From assembly GCA_014376935.1 (NCBI GenBank), contig JACMQO010000105.1, positions 1-60,168 of the forward strand: 60,168 nucleotides of DNA. The letters run 5' to 3'. This DNA comes from Bdellovibrio sp. (GTDB lineage Bacteria > Bdellovibrionota > Bdellovibrionia > Bdellovibrionales > Bdellovibrionaceae). The translations under genes were made by a program, and so were the position numbers. Numbering within the stretch: position 1 is the first letter of the stretch; each line of letters starts with the position of its first letter. Shown here one piece after another: positions 19,428 to 29,068 of the stretch. The notes below the pieces were generated by a model. The model was not told the DNA's origin, did not search any database, and saw only the letters and a list, made by a program, of their open reading frames with translations.

Positions 19428-19534
19428 CAGATACGTAGGCTGATTGCTGCTTTTTAGCGGTTTTTTTAAACTATTTACCAATTTTAAATATTTTATTGCC
19501 CAGTTTGAGCAACGAGCCGTATCATATTTTTAAG

Positions 19535-20185
19535 ATGAATACAGAAATGAAACACAACTATTACGAGATCTTAGAAGTTCCTCAAACAGCGACTCAGCAG
19601 GAAATTGCCATTGCTTATGAGAAAGCTAGAAGAACGTATTCAGCTCAGAACCCAGCCCTTTACGCCATTTTCGATAAAAACGAAGCTCAACAACTTTTAA
19701 ACATGATTGATGAAGCTTACGCCGTTCTTGCAAACAACACTTACCGTAATATTTATGAAAAACGTCGCCAAGTTTCTACATTTACTGAAAATGATTTTTC
19801 AATCGACGCGATCAAAGCAGCCAGCGTTGAACTTTTTAACGAATCAAAACTTAAAAAAGAATTAGTTGAAATCGAAGAGCAAAGTAAAACGACTTATAAA
19901 GTCGATGAAGCTTTTGAAAACGAAATCAAAAACCAAACTCAATGGACTGGCGAATTTCTTAAAAAAGTTTGTACTTACAAAAAAGTGACGATTGATATCT
20001 TAAACGAAAAAACTAAAATCAATCCGTGGTACTTAAAAGCATTAGAAACAATGGACGGTAATAATTTACCCGCGCCCGTATTTGTTCGTGGTTACATCAT
20101 CCAAATCGCTAGATTCTTAAATTTAGACGATACGGTTGTTGCGAACTCGTACATGAAGATCTACAAAAAATCGATTGAAAACTAA
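19535..20185 (+). CDS. J-domain-like plus RodZ-type HTH protein
   Basis: From the ATG at 19535 this is a 216-residue protein; a TTG at 19496 would add 13 residues and an ATG at 19547 would remove four. Residues 5-70 match a J-domain (YYEILEVPQTATQQEIAIAYEKARR ... IDEAYAVLANNTYRNIYE), but the HPD tripeptide that stimulates Hsp70 is missing. The C-terminal 75 residues resemble the HTH_25 domain of RodZ (FLKKVCTYKKVTIDILNEKTKI, VFVRGYIIQIARFLNL). No transmembrane helix is present. The gene runs into rluD with an 11-base overlap. Confidence 0.75.
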   Translation: MNTEMKHNYYEILEVPQTATQQEIAIAYEKARRTYSAQNPALYAIFDKNEAQQLLNMIDEAYAVLANNTYRNIYEKRRQVSTFTENDFSIDAIKAASVELFNESKLKKELVEIEEQSKTTYKVDEAFENEIKNQTQWTGEFLKKVCTYKKVTIDILNEKTKINPWYLKALETMDGNNLPAPVFVRGYIIQIARFLNLDDTVVANSYMKIYKKSIEN

Positions 20186-21170
20186 AACCTACACTGTTGA
20201 AGAAAAAGATCATGGCCAACGACTTGATAAATGGTTGGCCGAACTTACAGAAATCAACTCGCGAAGCTACGCTAAAGATTTAATATTAAAAGACTTGGTT
20301 TTTGTGAATGGCAAAAACAAGAAGGCGTCTGTTTCTTTAAAAGCAAATGACTCTGTCGAAATTCAGTTGCCTGAAGTTCAAAGCCCCACCGAACTTATTC
20401 CATATGATTTTAAATTAGATATCATTTTTGAAGATGCCGACGTCATCGTTTTAAATAAACCAACGGGCCTAGTCGTGCACCCGGCCGCCGGACACCAAAA
20501 CGACACGTTAGTAAATGCTTTAATCCACTATACCCAAGATCTATCGATGAAAAACGAAATGCGTCCTGGAATCGTTCACCGGCTTGATAAAGAGACTAGC
20601 GGCTTACTTGTCATCGCCAAGAATGATTTCGCGCACGAGCACTTAGCGGCACAGTTTAAGGCGAAAACCAGTCATCGTATCTATTATGCGGTTGTCGACC
20701 GCGATATGAAAACGCGTGTTGGCAAAGTACAGTCTTACTTAACCCGTCACCCGGCTGATCGCAAACGACATGCCTCGGTTCGTAAAGATGGAAAAATTCT
20801 GAATACCTTTAAGCCTGACTTTGAAGAAGGTAAATGGGCCGTTACGCACTTTGAAAAAGTGGCCGCGACTCGCGTTGATAAAAACAATTCTTTTTCGTAC
20901 ATGAAGCTTAAACTTGAAACCGGACGCACGCATCAGATTCGTGTGCACTTAAGCGACATGGGTTATCCTTTGGTCGGCGATTTAACTTACGGATTTTCGC
21001 TTAATATTTTTAAAAATCTTCACCTGAATCGATTCTTTCTACATGCCGCCGAACTTGGATTTACCCATCCAAAAACGAACGAGTTTATGTTGTTCAAGGT
21101 CAGTTGGCCCGACGCTGATAAAATAAAGATGCAGGAGTTTGGCTTTGCCCACACACTTCCAGGAATGTGA
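20175..21170 (+). CDS. rluD: 23S rRNA pseudouridine synthase, RluD family
   Basis: The 331-residue protein has an N-terminal S4 RNA-binding domain (GQRLDKWLAE through VFVNGK) and a catalytic domain with HRLDKETSGLLVIAKN, where the Asp is the pseudouridylation nucleophile, and LETGRTHQIRVHL. RluD makes pseudouridines in helix 69 of 23S rRNA; RluC-type specificity cannot be excluded. The start is a TTG inside the end of the J/HTH gene, with no other start near by. The 3' end overlaps pgeF. Confidence 0.9.
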   Translation: MKTKTYTVEEKDHGQRLDKWLAELTEINSRSYAKDLILKDLVFVNGKNKKASVSLKANDSVEIQLPEVQSPTELIPYDFKLDIIFEDADVIVLNKPTGLVVHPAAGHQNDTLVNALIHYTQDLSMKNEMRPGIVHRLDKETSGLLVIAKNDFAHEHLAAQFKAKTSHRIYYAVVDRDMKTRVGKVQSYLTRHPADRKRHASVRKDGKILNTFKPDFEEGKWAVTHFEKVAATRVDKNNSFSYMKLKLETGRTHQIRVHLSDMGYPLVGDLTYGFSLNIFKNLHLNRFFLHAAELGFTHPKTNEFMLFKVSWPDADKIKMQEFGFAHTLPGM

Positions 21171-21819
21171 CCTAGGTTACACTTTTAAAACTGATGACGT
21201 ATTTGCTTTCTTCGGAAACATACGCGCAACGCTCCCTGAAATCGAAAAAGAATTTCCTCAGTTTAATTTTTCTAAAGTTAAACAAACTCATTCCGATATC
21301 ATCTTAAAAGCTTCTGCTGAACTTCATGAAGCTGACGCACATTGGACTGTCGACAAAAAAAAAGGCTTGTTAATATCAACGGCTGATTGCACACCGGTCA
21401 TGATTCACGAAAAGACATCGGGAAAGATCGCATCAGTTCATGCCGGCTGGCGGGGGGTTGAAAATCAAATTGTTCTGAAATCTTTAATTTCGTTAGCTGA
21501 ATCTGTGGATCACCCAAGCTTTGAAATTTGGATGGGCCCACACATTTTACAAAAAAGTTTTGAAGTGCAGGCGGATGTTCTAGATCTATTATTAAAATCC
21601 TCTTACGCCACCGATAAAAATTCGCAATTTGTAAAAACTAATAGCGGGTTCATGGTCGATTTAAAAAATATTCTTGAGTCGCAGATTTTTCATTCAAATT
21701 TACCCGTTACCGCTATTCACGCCTTAGATGTTGATACAAAAACAGATTTGCGTTTTCATTCTTTCAGGCGCGACAAAGCCAATTCAGGGCGCAATTTAAG
21801 TTTTATTACTTCGCTGTAG
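21145..21819 (+). CDS. pgeF: Purine nucleoside phosphorylase/laccase-domain protein (YfiH family)
   Basis: The family (YfiH/PgeF, formerly polyphenol oxidase) acts on purine nucleosides and edits peptidoglycan precursors in E. coli. Key elements are the metal-site stretches STADCTPVMI and SVHAGWRGVENQI, and a C-terminal FHSFRRDKANSGR. Two TTG codons can start it: 21139 and 21145. The second is preferred because AGGAG ends seven bases before it. It overlaps the end of rluD and its stop overlaps the converging OsmC gene by 14 bases. Confidence 0.88.
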   Translation: MPTHFQECDLGYTFKTDDVFAFFGNIRATLPEIEKEFPQFNFSKVKQTHSDIILKASAELHEADAHWTVDKKKGLLISTADCTPVMIHEKTSGKIASVHAGWRGVENQIVLKSLISLAESVDHPSFEIWMGPHILQKSFEVQADVLDLLLKSSYATDKNSQFVKTNSGFMVDLKNILESQIFHSNLPVTAIHALDVDTKTDLRFHSFRRDKANSGRNLSFITSL

Positions 21820-22186
21820 TTTCTATTTTAATATTACTTACTAATAGCTTATGGATCGGACAACGTTGCGCGATCTGTCCTAGACGTTCACGCTCTTCTG
21901 GAGTTAAATCTCCGCGAAAAGAAACTTCTAAGCTAAATACGCTGTCGGCGCCTTCAGACGTGATCTTTACGGCCACGTCTGTCGATTCTAACTTCATACC
22001 TTTATGATTGGCGTACATTTGCACGGTTAAAATTGTACACGCGGCTAGTGCGGCTTCGACCATTTCATGGGGGTTGGGGCCCTCGTCGTTACCACCATTC
22101 GTGGCGGTTAAGCCTGAAACTAACTTGTGTGTACGAATATTTAAATCAGCGACTAATGCGTCTTGTCTTCTATTTCCTGTGACCAT
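21806..22186 (-). CDS. OsmC-family peroxiredoxin-like protein
   Basis: OsmC-like proteins reduce organic hydroperoxides using two cysteines. The 126-residue protein has the first in ALAACTILTVQMYA and the second in QRCPIHKLL, and the NPHEMVEAALAAC helix is typical. The length suits the YhfA/OsmC branch. It is 10 bases after the pirin gene and has an AGGGGA ribosome site, so they form an operon, plausibly for redox stress. Confidence 0.9.
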   Translation of the reverse strand: MVTGNRRQDALVADLNIRTHKLVSGLTATNGGNDEGPNPHEMVEAALAACTILTVQMYANHKGMKLESTDVAVKITSEGADSVFSLEVSFRGDLTPEERERLGQIAQRCPIHKLLVSNIKIETTAK

Positions 22187-22196
22187 GTTGTTCCCC

Positions 22197-22898
22197 TTAC
22201 TGTGGTAAATCGAATAAAATAAATTCTGTCTCTTTGCCCCATGTTAACTTTAAAGTTTCAATGTCGCTAATTCCCGCGCCATCACCTGTTGTTAACTTTG
22301 TATCATCAATAGTGACTTCACCTTTAATGACTTGCACCCAAAAAAGTCGATGTTTAAAAGTATTAATCGTTTTTTCGCCAACATCTTGCGTTTTTGCAAC
22401 GTACATATCGACATCTTGGTTGATCGTAATCGAACCATTTCGACCTAACTTTGAAGCGACTAAAATTAAATCGCTACAAGCAAAGTCATTACTAAATGAT
22501 TTTTGCCCGTAACCTGGTTTAACTCCGTTTGCTTCGGGCATAATCCAGATTTGCATAAAATGCGTTTCTTTATCTTTCAAATCATTTTGTTCAGAATGTC
22601 TGACGCCCGTTCCGGCGCTCATGCGTTGCACTTCGCCGGGTTTAATGACGGCGTCTGTTCCCATCGAGTCTTGATGCTTTAAGGCACCATCAATCACGTA
22701 AGATATAATTTCCATATCTTTATGGCCGTGGGTACCAAACCCAGTTCCACCCGCAATGCGGTCTTCATTAATAACACGCAATGGTCCGAAGCCCATAAAT
22801 TTTGAATCGTAATATTCAGCAAAAGAAAATGTGTGTCTTGATTTAAGCCAACCGTGCTCTGCTAAGCCTCTGTCGTTTGATTTACGTACTTGAATCAT
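22197..22898 (-). CDS. Pirin-family protein (YhaK/YhhW type)
   Basis: Pirins are bicupin proteins; bacterial members can act as quercetin dioxygenases or redox sensors. The 233-residue protein has the N-terminal HTFSFAEYYD motif, the metal-binding GTHGHKDMEIISYV histidines, and QRMSAGTGVRHSEQN. These are the conserved cupin I residues. A strong AAAAGGGGA ribosome site precedes the ATG. Its partner downstream is an OsmC-like protein. Confidence 0.93.
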   Translation of the reverse strand: MIQVRKSNDRGLAEHGWLKSRHTFSFAEYYDSKFMGFGPLRVINEDRIAGGTGFGTHGHKDMEIISYVIDGALKHQDSMGTDAVIKPGEVQRMSAGTGVRHSEQNDLKDKETHFMQIWIMPEANGVKPGYGQKSFSNDFACSDLILVASKLGRNGSITINQDVDMYVAKTQDVGEKTINTFKHRLFWVQVIKGEVTIDDTKLTTGDGAGISDIETLKLTWGKETEFILFDLPQ

Positions 22899-23140
22899 AA
22901 AATCCCCTTTTCTAGGTATCGCTTCATTGCGCCCCCCGTTTATCAGATAACTATAGGCCTATTGATTTATAATTAAAATTACTTCTTTTTTATCAAGATG
23001 ATAGTTTTTATTTATATTGTTTTTAATGAAAAAAACCAGCCGCTTGAAAGATCTGAGAAGTTTGTGCTGTTTCTTGAAACGTACCTACCTACTAAATACC
23101 TACAGTACGAACTATAATAATAATCAGGTCGGAGGGTTCA

Positions 23141-23332
23141 ATGAATTTAGCAATTATCGTCGGTGCTTTTTTAGTGTTTATCGGAGCCATGGTCGTCTAC
23201 GCCTTTTTAATGGTTTATTTTCCGAAATGGGTTGGCATCACTGGCAAAAGTGCCTTTGAAACTATCGAGGGGCACAAAGAAGGAAGTCAAAATAACGATA
23301 AAGCTTTAGCAAACTTCGTCGACGAAAAATAA
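23141..23332 (+). CDS. Small single-pass membrane protein
   Basis: This 63-residue protein has one hydrophobic helix (about 4-26) followed by a short hydrophilic tail (GHKEGSQNNDKALANFVDEK). The ATG has an excellent GGAGG ribosome site seven bases upstream, which makes it a confident gene despite its size. I do not recognise the family. It is transcribed divergently from the pirin-OsmC pair, with 242 bases between, and is followed within 14 bases by the broken AraC-type gene. Confidence 0.75.
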   Translation: MNLAIIVGAFLVFIGAMVVYAFLMVYFPKWVGITGKSAFETIEGHKEGSQNNDKALANFVDEK

Positions 23333-23345
23333 GACACCCCGAGAA

Positions 23346-24055
23346 GTGACATCAAGCAAAAAGTTTCGTGAAATTCAGGTTATGTCCAAACGAATTTCAA
23401 AAATAACCTCTACAAAAAACGCCAATACCCACCACCCGATCGAAGCCCTAGGCAATGTCACCGCCCCCACTGGGGATATTCGTGTGGAAAAGTTAGAAGA
23501 CCGCCTAAATCCCAAAGTTCCATTTCCACATAAGCACGATTTCTTCCAGCTTGTTTTTATTTCTAGGGGTAGTGGTTGGCACCAGTTAGATTTTGAAAAG
23601 TATAAAGCCCACGCCGGCGCTTTCTTTATTGTAAAGCCGGGGCAAATGCATCATTGGAAGCTGGATTCAAAAACAATGGGTTTAATTATCGAGTTCACTC
23701 ATGAGTCGTTACCCAAAGAAAATGTCTGGGCGTCTGATCTGTTAGGAAAAGCAAGAACGCTGCCCGATTTAATTAAACTTTCTTCAACGAAAAATAAAAA
23801 TGAAATATTTCAGATCTTAAATTTCATGTTGAACGAATTTGCTAAAAGAGACGCGTCTTTTCAAGTTTGTTTACAAAATTATTTATCAAATTTGCTAATT
23901 CAACTTTTAAGACTTTCAAAAACGAATTCGATATCTTTAATTGAAACAGATTCAACCATCGAGTGAGTAGAACCGTAGAACCCAATTACTTCGTTCGTTT
24001 TTTTAACGAACATGTCGGCCTGACCCCATCAAAATTTAGAATGGCGAAAAAATAA
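23346..24055 (+). pseudogene. AraC-family regulator, broken by deletion and frameshift
   Basis: The first 207 codons (from GTG at 23346, or ATG at 23382) encode an AraC-type cupin sensor domain with HKHDFFQLVFISRG and FFIVKPGQMHHW. The frame closes with TGA at 23964. In another frame, from 23963 to 24055, the sequence reads VSRTVEPNYFVRFFNEHVGLTPSKFR-like residues, the classic second helix-turn-helix of AraC proteins. The first helix-turn-helix, about 60 residues, is missing between the two parts, and the residue pair before PNYF is shortened. So the gene lost its DNA-binding domain by deletion plus frameshift. Confidence 0.8.
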
Positions 24056-24079
24056 TTTTAACGAATAATTTATTTGAAG

Positions 24080-24118
24080 GTAAAAAATAAAAAATCCGAC
24101 TCGAGCGAAAAAGTCGAA
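24080..24118 (-). terminator. Intrinsic terminator after tRNA-Ser
   Basis: On the minus strand, a seven-pair stem (24112-24118 with 24095-24101, one G-U) with a ten-base loop is followed by T-rich sequence (TTTTTTATTTTTT). It lies just beyond the tRNA 3' end. Confidence 0.8.
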
Positions 24119-24146
24119 GGTGCCATTGTATTTTAGAAAAAATAAA

Positions 24147-24236
24147 TGGCGGAAAGCGAGGGATTCGAACCCTCGAGCCCCGCGAAGGGCTGCCAGTTTT
24201 CAAGACTGGTGTATTCAACCGCTCTACCAGCTTTCC
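24147..24236 (-). tRNA. tRNA-Ser (anticodon UGA)
   Basis: The 90-base gene folds with acceptor GGAAAGC/GCTTTCC, discriminator G, and an encoded CCA (24147-24149). The anticodon stem CCAGT/ACTGG encloses CTTGAAA with anticodon TGA at 24200-24202. A long variable arm (CAGCCCTTCGCGGGGCT) identifies a class II tRNA, and the T arm is GAGGG TTCGAAT CCCTC. It lies downstream of serS on the same strand. Confidence 0.97.
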
Positions 24237-24339
24237 ACCGTCTGTTTTATTGAAAAACAGCCCTCTTTACAACAGTTTACTATTTGTTGCGGCTTGTTAT
24301 AGTTAATGGTCTGGTAGAACAGGATTCAATATTAAGCAG

Positions 24340-25635
24340 TTATTTGATAACAGCTTTGTTTCCCATGTAACTGCGTAGCACTTGTGGAATTTCTACGCTG
24401 CCGTCTTCGTGTTGGTAGTTCTCTAAAATCGCCACCAAGGTACGCCCCACCGCTAACCCACTGCCATTCAATGTATGAACGAACTGTGGTTTACCGCCAT
24501 CTTTTGGCTTAAAGCGAATGTTCGCGCGACGCGCTTGGAAGTCTTCAAAGTTACTGCAAGAACTGATTTCACGGTACGCGTTCTGTCCCGGCAGCCAAAC
24601 TTCTAAGTCGTAAGTTTTCGCTGATGCAAAGCCCATATCACCCGTACACAAAAGCATACGACGGTAAGGCAACTGCAATGCTTCTAAAATTTTCTCGGCG
24701 TGCGAAGTTAAAGCTTCGTGCGCTTCGTAAGATTTTGAAGGGTGAGAAAAAATCATCAACTCAACTTTGTTAAACTGATGCTGACGAATCAGACCTTTCG
24801 TATCTTTACCGTAACTGCCCGCTTCAGATCTAAAACATGGAGAATACGCGCAGAACGATGTCGGCAATTGGTCTTCGGGTAACGTTTCGTCGTAATGGTA
24901 ATTCGTCACCGGAACTTCAGCTGTGGGAATTAAATAGTAATCTGTTCCTTCAAGATGAAACACGTCTTCTTTAAATTTCGGAAACTGCCCCGTACCCGTT
25001 AAACTTTTTGTGTTCACGATGAACGGTGGAATCATTTCAGTGTAGCCATGCTTTTCAGAATGCGTATCCATCATAAACTGAATCAACGCGCGTTCCATCT
25101 GAGCCGCGGCACCTTTTAAAAACGCAAAGCGCGCGCCCGTCGTTTTACCTGCACGGTCGAAATCGATAATATTTAATTTTTCTCCGATTTCAAAATGCTC
25201 TTTCGGTTTGTAAGAAAACTTTTTAGGTTCGCCGACTGTTTTAACTATTTTATTTTCTTTTTCAGAGCTTCCAACCGGCACCGAAGCGTGCGGTTTATTT
25301 GGAATAGTCATCAATAGCTGTTGAACTTCAGCATCTACTTCAGCTGATTTTTGTTCTAAGTCTTTTACTTGCGATTTTAAAGTTTCAAGTTCAGCTAAAA
25401 CTTTTGTGGCATCGCCACCTTCACGCTTTAATTTTCCGACTTCACCACTTAGTTTATTTTGGTGAGCTTTTGCAGATTCAGACGACGTCATCATTTCTTT
25501 ACGTTTGATGTTTAATTCCATGATGTTTTCTAGATCGGCGGTTTTTGCGCCACGATTTAACAAACCCTGTTTATAATCATCGTAATAGCTTTTACCGTCT
25601 TCTGGTTTTTTCTCTAACATCTTAATATCGATCAC
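24340..25635 (-). CDS. serS: Seryl-tRNA synthetase
   Basis: This class II synthetase charges tRNA-Ser. The 431 residues comprise the N-terminal helical hairpin that binds the long variable arm (about 30-105) and the catalytic domain with motif 2 ([22 protein letters not shown]) and motif 3 ([12 protein letters not shown]). The end, [10 protein letters not shown]-like [11 protein letters not shown], is typical. A ribosome site AGGAG lies upstream. The cognate tRNA-Ser(UGA) follows about 100 bases downstream on the same strand. Confidence 0.97.
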   Translation of the reverse strand: MIDIKMLEKKPEDGKSYYDDYKQGLLNRGAKTADLENIMELNIKRKEMMTSSESAKAHQNKLSGEVGKLKREGGDATKVLAELETLKSQVKDLEQKSAEVDAEVQQLLMTIPNKPHASVPVGSSEKENKIVKTVGEPKKFSYKPKEHFEIGEKLNIIDFDRAGKTTGARFAFLKGAAAQMERALIQFMMDTHSEKHGYTEMIPPFIVNTKSLTGTGQFPKFKEDVFHLEGTDYYLIPTAEVPVTNYHYDETLPEDQLPTSFCAYSPCFRSEAGSYGKDTKGLIRQHQFNKVELMIFSHPSKSYEAHEALTSHAEKILEALQLPYRRMLLCTGDMGFASAKTYDLEVWLPGQNAYREISSCSNFEDFQARRANIRFKPKDGGKPQFVHTLNGSGLAVGRTLVAILENYQHEDGSVEIPQVLRSYMGNKAVIK

Positions 25636-25695
25636 AAAAACTCCTGCGCTCTGGAAAGAAAACTTTAAATTTAAATTGAGCTATAAAACTAAATT

Positions 25696-26004
25696 TTATG
25701 GTGCGACCATAATGTAAAGACGCATCAAAGAGATGACTAAAACACAGATCAGATCAAAAATCAAAATCTGCAGAATCGAAAAACGCCCCAAGAAGGTGTA
25801 AATAATCGCCGTAAATAAAGTGATAAAGAACAGCAGCATCAACGTTCCACTCTGCATCATTTCTTGAATGATCAGCGCCAACACCAGTCCCGTGAAGAAA
25901 CCTGAAACTAATCTTAACAGTTTGTGCGACAGAGAAACCGTTGTGTTCTTAGCGCCCTGTTGTAACGAAGCCGTCATATTCTTTAAATTATCTGTTAAGC
26001 CCAC
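25696..26004 (-). CDS. Small membrane protein with three helices
   Basis: This 102-residue protein has an amphipathic N-terminus (to about 30) and three hydrophobic helices at about 30-48, 52-70 and 75-98. No family was recognised. The ATG lies 12 bases after the stop of the 990-residue TPR protein, so they are co-transcribed and may work in the same membrane complex. serS follows 60 bases later on the same strand. Confidence 0.7.
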   Translation of the reverse strand: MGLTDNLKNMTASLQQGAKNTTVSLSHKLLRLVSGFFTGLVLALIIQEMMQSGTLMLLFFITLFTAIIYTFLGRFSILQILIFDLICVLVISLMRLYIMVAP

Positions 26005-26016
26005 TGTAAAATCCCC

Positions 26017-28989
26017 TTAATGTCTTAATCTTGATTCAACCACGCTGCGATCTGGCGCATTGGGCGAAAGCTCTAAGTATTTTTCAAATGAAGCCTGCGC
26101 TTTTGCCGCCTGCCCCTGCTTTTCATAAATGTAGCCTTCTTCGCGGTAGATGTCAGGATAGCCAGACTCAACTTGCTTGGCAATGTTCAGCATATCTTCT
26201 GCAATATCTATGGCATCACTTTTTCGGTAACAGATCGAACTTTTAACGTACAGCTCTGCGCTAGAGGGGCGTAACTTGATGGCCTGCGAGTATTCAGAGG
26301 CGCACTCTTTATATTGCTCTTTACGGTAATAAATTTCAGCCGCTAATAAAAATGGGTCGGCGATATTCGGGTTTTTCGTTTTTTCTTCACGCACCAAATC
26401 GATGGCCTTTTGAAAATCACCTAGCTCTAGATAGCATTTTGCTAAATAGTAAGAAACCCGCGGGTAATTTGGATTGATCTCTTTCACTACATTAAATTTA
26501 GCCAGTGCTTGAGTTATTTTAGCTTTCGCCTCTTTGCCACCCGCTGTTTCGAATAGCAGTTTTGCATTTGAAAATAACGGCTCAACATCACTTGGGTCTA
26601 ATATCGACGTCGCATTATAATAACGCTGCGCCAACGTCGCATTATTCAAAGCACGGTAAGACTCAGCTAAACCAAAATTAGCTTTCTTGTTTTTAGGTTC
26701 AAGATCTACGACTTGCTGATACATTTCGGCCGCTTCGTTGAACTTCTCTTCGTTTTTGTAAAATTCAGCCAACCCAATTCGGTACTCAGTCGTGTAAGGA
26801 AAATCTTTAATCTTTGATTTTAGATAAGTTTCGCCACGAATCGGCCCGTCGTAAGCGGCCAAGAACTTGGCGTATGTAATTTGTGATTCAGGCCAAGAAG
26901 GTTCTAAATCGATGGCTTTACCAGAAAGTTTTTGCGCCTCTTTCAGGGCTGTATTTTTTTTCTCTAAGGCATCTTTAACAGATGATGGAGTATTTAGATA
27001 ATACGAGATATTGGCTTGCGCTAATATCGTTAAAAGTTCGACATCGGCGTCATACATTTTGTACGCGCGTTCGCCAAACTGAATCGCCCCGTTAATATTA
27101 TTTTTTCTAAACTCTAGTAGGGCTTGTCCTTTTAGAACATCGTAATTTTGTTTTGATCCTTTACCAGCCTCTTGCAGCGTTTTGGCAGCTTCAACAAAGC
27201 TATAGCGTTGCGATTCGTAGTCGGCTTTTAAGGTATAGGCTGAAATTAGTTTGGGATCGACCTGTATGGCTTTTTGCAACCAGCTAATCGCTTCGCGCGA
27301 TTGATTTAGCGCCCATAAACTTTTGGCCGCATTCATCGCCGCGGTCGAATTTCTTGGATCAATTTCAAAAGCCGCTTTGTACTGCGCAACGGCCGCTAAA
27401 TGATCTCCGGCTCTGGCGAATTGATCACCCAACAAGACGATTTCAGTCTGCGCATTTTCAACTCGGTCACTTCCACCTAAAGTTAATACCAATTCTTTTA
27501 AACCACGGTGACTTGGATTTAATTGATATCCTTTTTGTGCAACTTCTAACGCCTTCGATCTGTCATTTTTTTCTATTAGCAATTGAGCATAAGCAAGCAA
27601 AGCTTCAACGTGAAAACTTTTTGGCAGAACTTGTTTCAATTGATAGCCGGTTGCAAAATATTGACTGGCTTTTTCGTTATTTTTGAATCCCTTGTATTCA
27701 ACCAATCCCAAACCGTACAGTGCCGCTTTTGATTCTTTATCTAATTCGAACATCGACTGGTAATCGGCCCGGGCTTCGGCAAATTTATTTTGTTTAAAAT
27801 CCATTCTCGCTAAACCAAACTTAGGCCAAACCCACGTGTTCCAAAGCTTGGCAGCTTGGTCGTAATAAGCCGCCGAGTTCAAAAAGTTTAGATCAGACTC
27901 TAACATTTCGGCTTTGATCGAATAGAGAAATGGTCCCAAACTAAATTTATCATCAACAATGTGATCTAACGTTTGTTCGACAAGACTTCGTGCTTCTTTG
28001 GATTGGCCTTTGGCGATCAAAAAAGTAACCTGACAAGATTCAGAATAGCTTGAAATGGGATTTACCGATCGCGCATTCTGCATCACCATCGAAATACTTT
28101 TCAAATCTTGAACGGTTTGTTTTGTGAACGGCCACAACTGTTGGTGAACCATGCACAATAAACCCAAAGTTTCTAAATCGCGGGGTGACTCTTCAGCCGC
28201 TTCGACTAAATACTTTTGCGCCAATAAAACACCTTCAAGCTGACCACGCTGAATGTTCGTCACTGCTTTTCTTTTTAACTGTTTAACATCGATATCGGCA
28301 TTTGCGCTCGCAGCAGTATGTCTTGGCGCCAACAAAACCCATCCCGCACCTGAAGCTTCGTCATCGCTTAAAACCAAAAATCCAAAAACGGCCAGCAATG
28401 CCAAGCAGATTAAAGCGAATGGAAAAAACTTTTTTAATTCTTTCTTTTGAATTTTTTTAATATCGGTTAAATCGATATCCGAGCTTTGCGCCAGCGAAAT
28501 ACCATAAAAATTTTGTGCCGCTCCGGGATTAGAGGACCTTGATTTTTTAATCTCGGCCAGTTTCTGCATTTGTTTTTCATTTTGTTTTCTAATTTTTCCA
28601 GAATCCGTCGGGTCAAAAACTGGAAGTTGAAATTCATTCGACCCATCACCCGCAACTGGCATCGGTGGTATTAATGAATCGACTTTTTCGTTTTGCGGTT
28701 GTTCTGGTAAAATTGATTTTACCGGAACTCGAACGACTGTTTCTGCTTCCATTTTTTGTGATTTTTTCTGATCCACTTCGACTGGATTTTCTAAAGATTC
28801 TAGAAGCGCTTCATAAAATTCGGGTTGTTTCGTTAAAGACGTCCATTCTCCTTCAGGGTACGCACAGATCTGTTCGTTACCTGAAAAGGTTCCGTTCAGA
28901 ATCATTTTGCGAACGGCATCCGTTGAATAAGGTCCCTTCACCTGTTCGGTTTCAAATTTTAGGACCCATTGCTCTGACGTCGACTTCAT
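26017..28989 (-). CDS. GYF-like plus TPR membrane protein, 990 residues
   Basis: Residues 5-65 resemble a GYF_2 domain (WVLKFETEQVKGPYSTDAV, then EGEWTSL), followed by a charged linker, a single transmembrane helix (about 189-207) and roughly 700 residues of TPR repeats, with consensus pairs such as AAAMYQQVVDLEPKNKKANFGLAESY. The GYF part should lie in the cytoplasm and the TPRs in the periplasm. The architecture suggests a scaffold for protein assembly, and related proteins occur in myxobacteria and Bdellovibrio. Partners are unknown. The gene is followed by a three-helix membrane protein. Confidence 0.82.
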   Translation of the reverse strand: MKSTSEQWVLKFETEQVKGPYSTDAVRKMILNGTFSGNEQICAYPEGEWTSLTKQPEFYEALLESLENPVEVDQKKSQKMEAETVVRVPVKSILPEQPQNEKVDSLIPPMPVAGDGSNEFQLPVFDPTDSGKIRKQNEKQMQKLAEIKKSRSSNPGAAQNFYGISLAQSSDIDLTDIKKIQKKELKKFFPFALICLALLAVFGFLVLSDDEASGAGWVLLAPRHTAASANADIDVKQLKRKAVTNIQRGQLEGVLLAQKYLVEAAEESPRDLETLGLLCMVHQQLWPFTKQTVQDLKSISMVMQNARSVNPISSYSESCQVTFLIAKGQSKEARSLVEQTLDHIVDDKFSLGPFLYSIKAEMLESDLNFLNSAAYYDQAAKLWNTWVWPKFGLARMDFKQNKFAEARADYQSMFELDKESKAALYGLGLVEYKGFKNNEKASQYFATGYQLKQVLPKSFHVEALLAYAQLLIEKNDRSKALEVAQKGYQLNPSHRGLKELVLTLGGSDRVENAQTEIVLLGDQFARAGDHLAAVAQYKAAFEIDPRNSTAAMNAAKSLWALNQSREAISWLQKAIQVDPKLISAYTLKADYESQRYSFVEAAKTLQEAGKGSKQNYDVLKGQALLEFRKNNINGAIQFGERAYKMYDADVELLTILAQANISYYLNTPSSVKDALEKKNTALKEAQKLSGKAIDLEPSWPESQITYAKFLAAYDGPIRGETYLKSKIKDFPYTTEYRIGLAEFYKNEEKFNEAAEMYQQVVDLEPKNKKANFGLAESYRALNNATLAQRYYNATSILDPSDVEPLFSNAKLLFETAGGKEAKAKITQALAKFNVVKEINPNYPRVSYYLAKCYLELGDFQKAIDLVREEKTKNPNIADPFLLAAEIYYRKEQYKECASEYSQAIKLRPSSAELYVKSSICYRKSDAIDIAEDMLNIAKQVESGYPDIYREEGYIYEKQGQAAKAQASFEKYLELSPNAPDRSVVESRLRH

Positions 28990-29068
28990 TCAATTATTAT
29001 AAAAAGGCTTTCGTAAGGATGCAGCTGATAGAAACAAGAAAGACCCAACTCATGACCAAAGTCCACAG

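Noticed and set aside
23017-23259. 80-residue frame on +
   Set aside because: It covers the ribosome site and start of the 63-residue membrane protein in another frame; the better-supported start is 23141.
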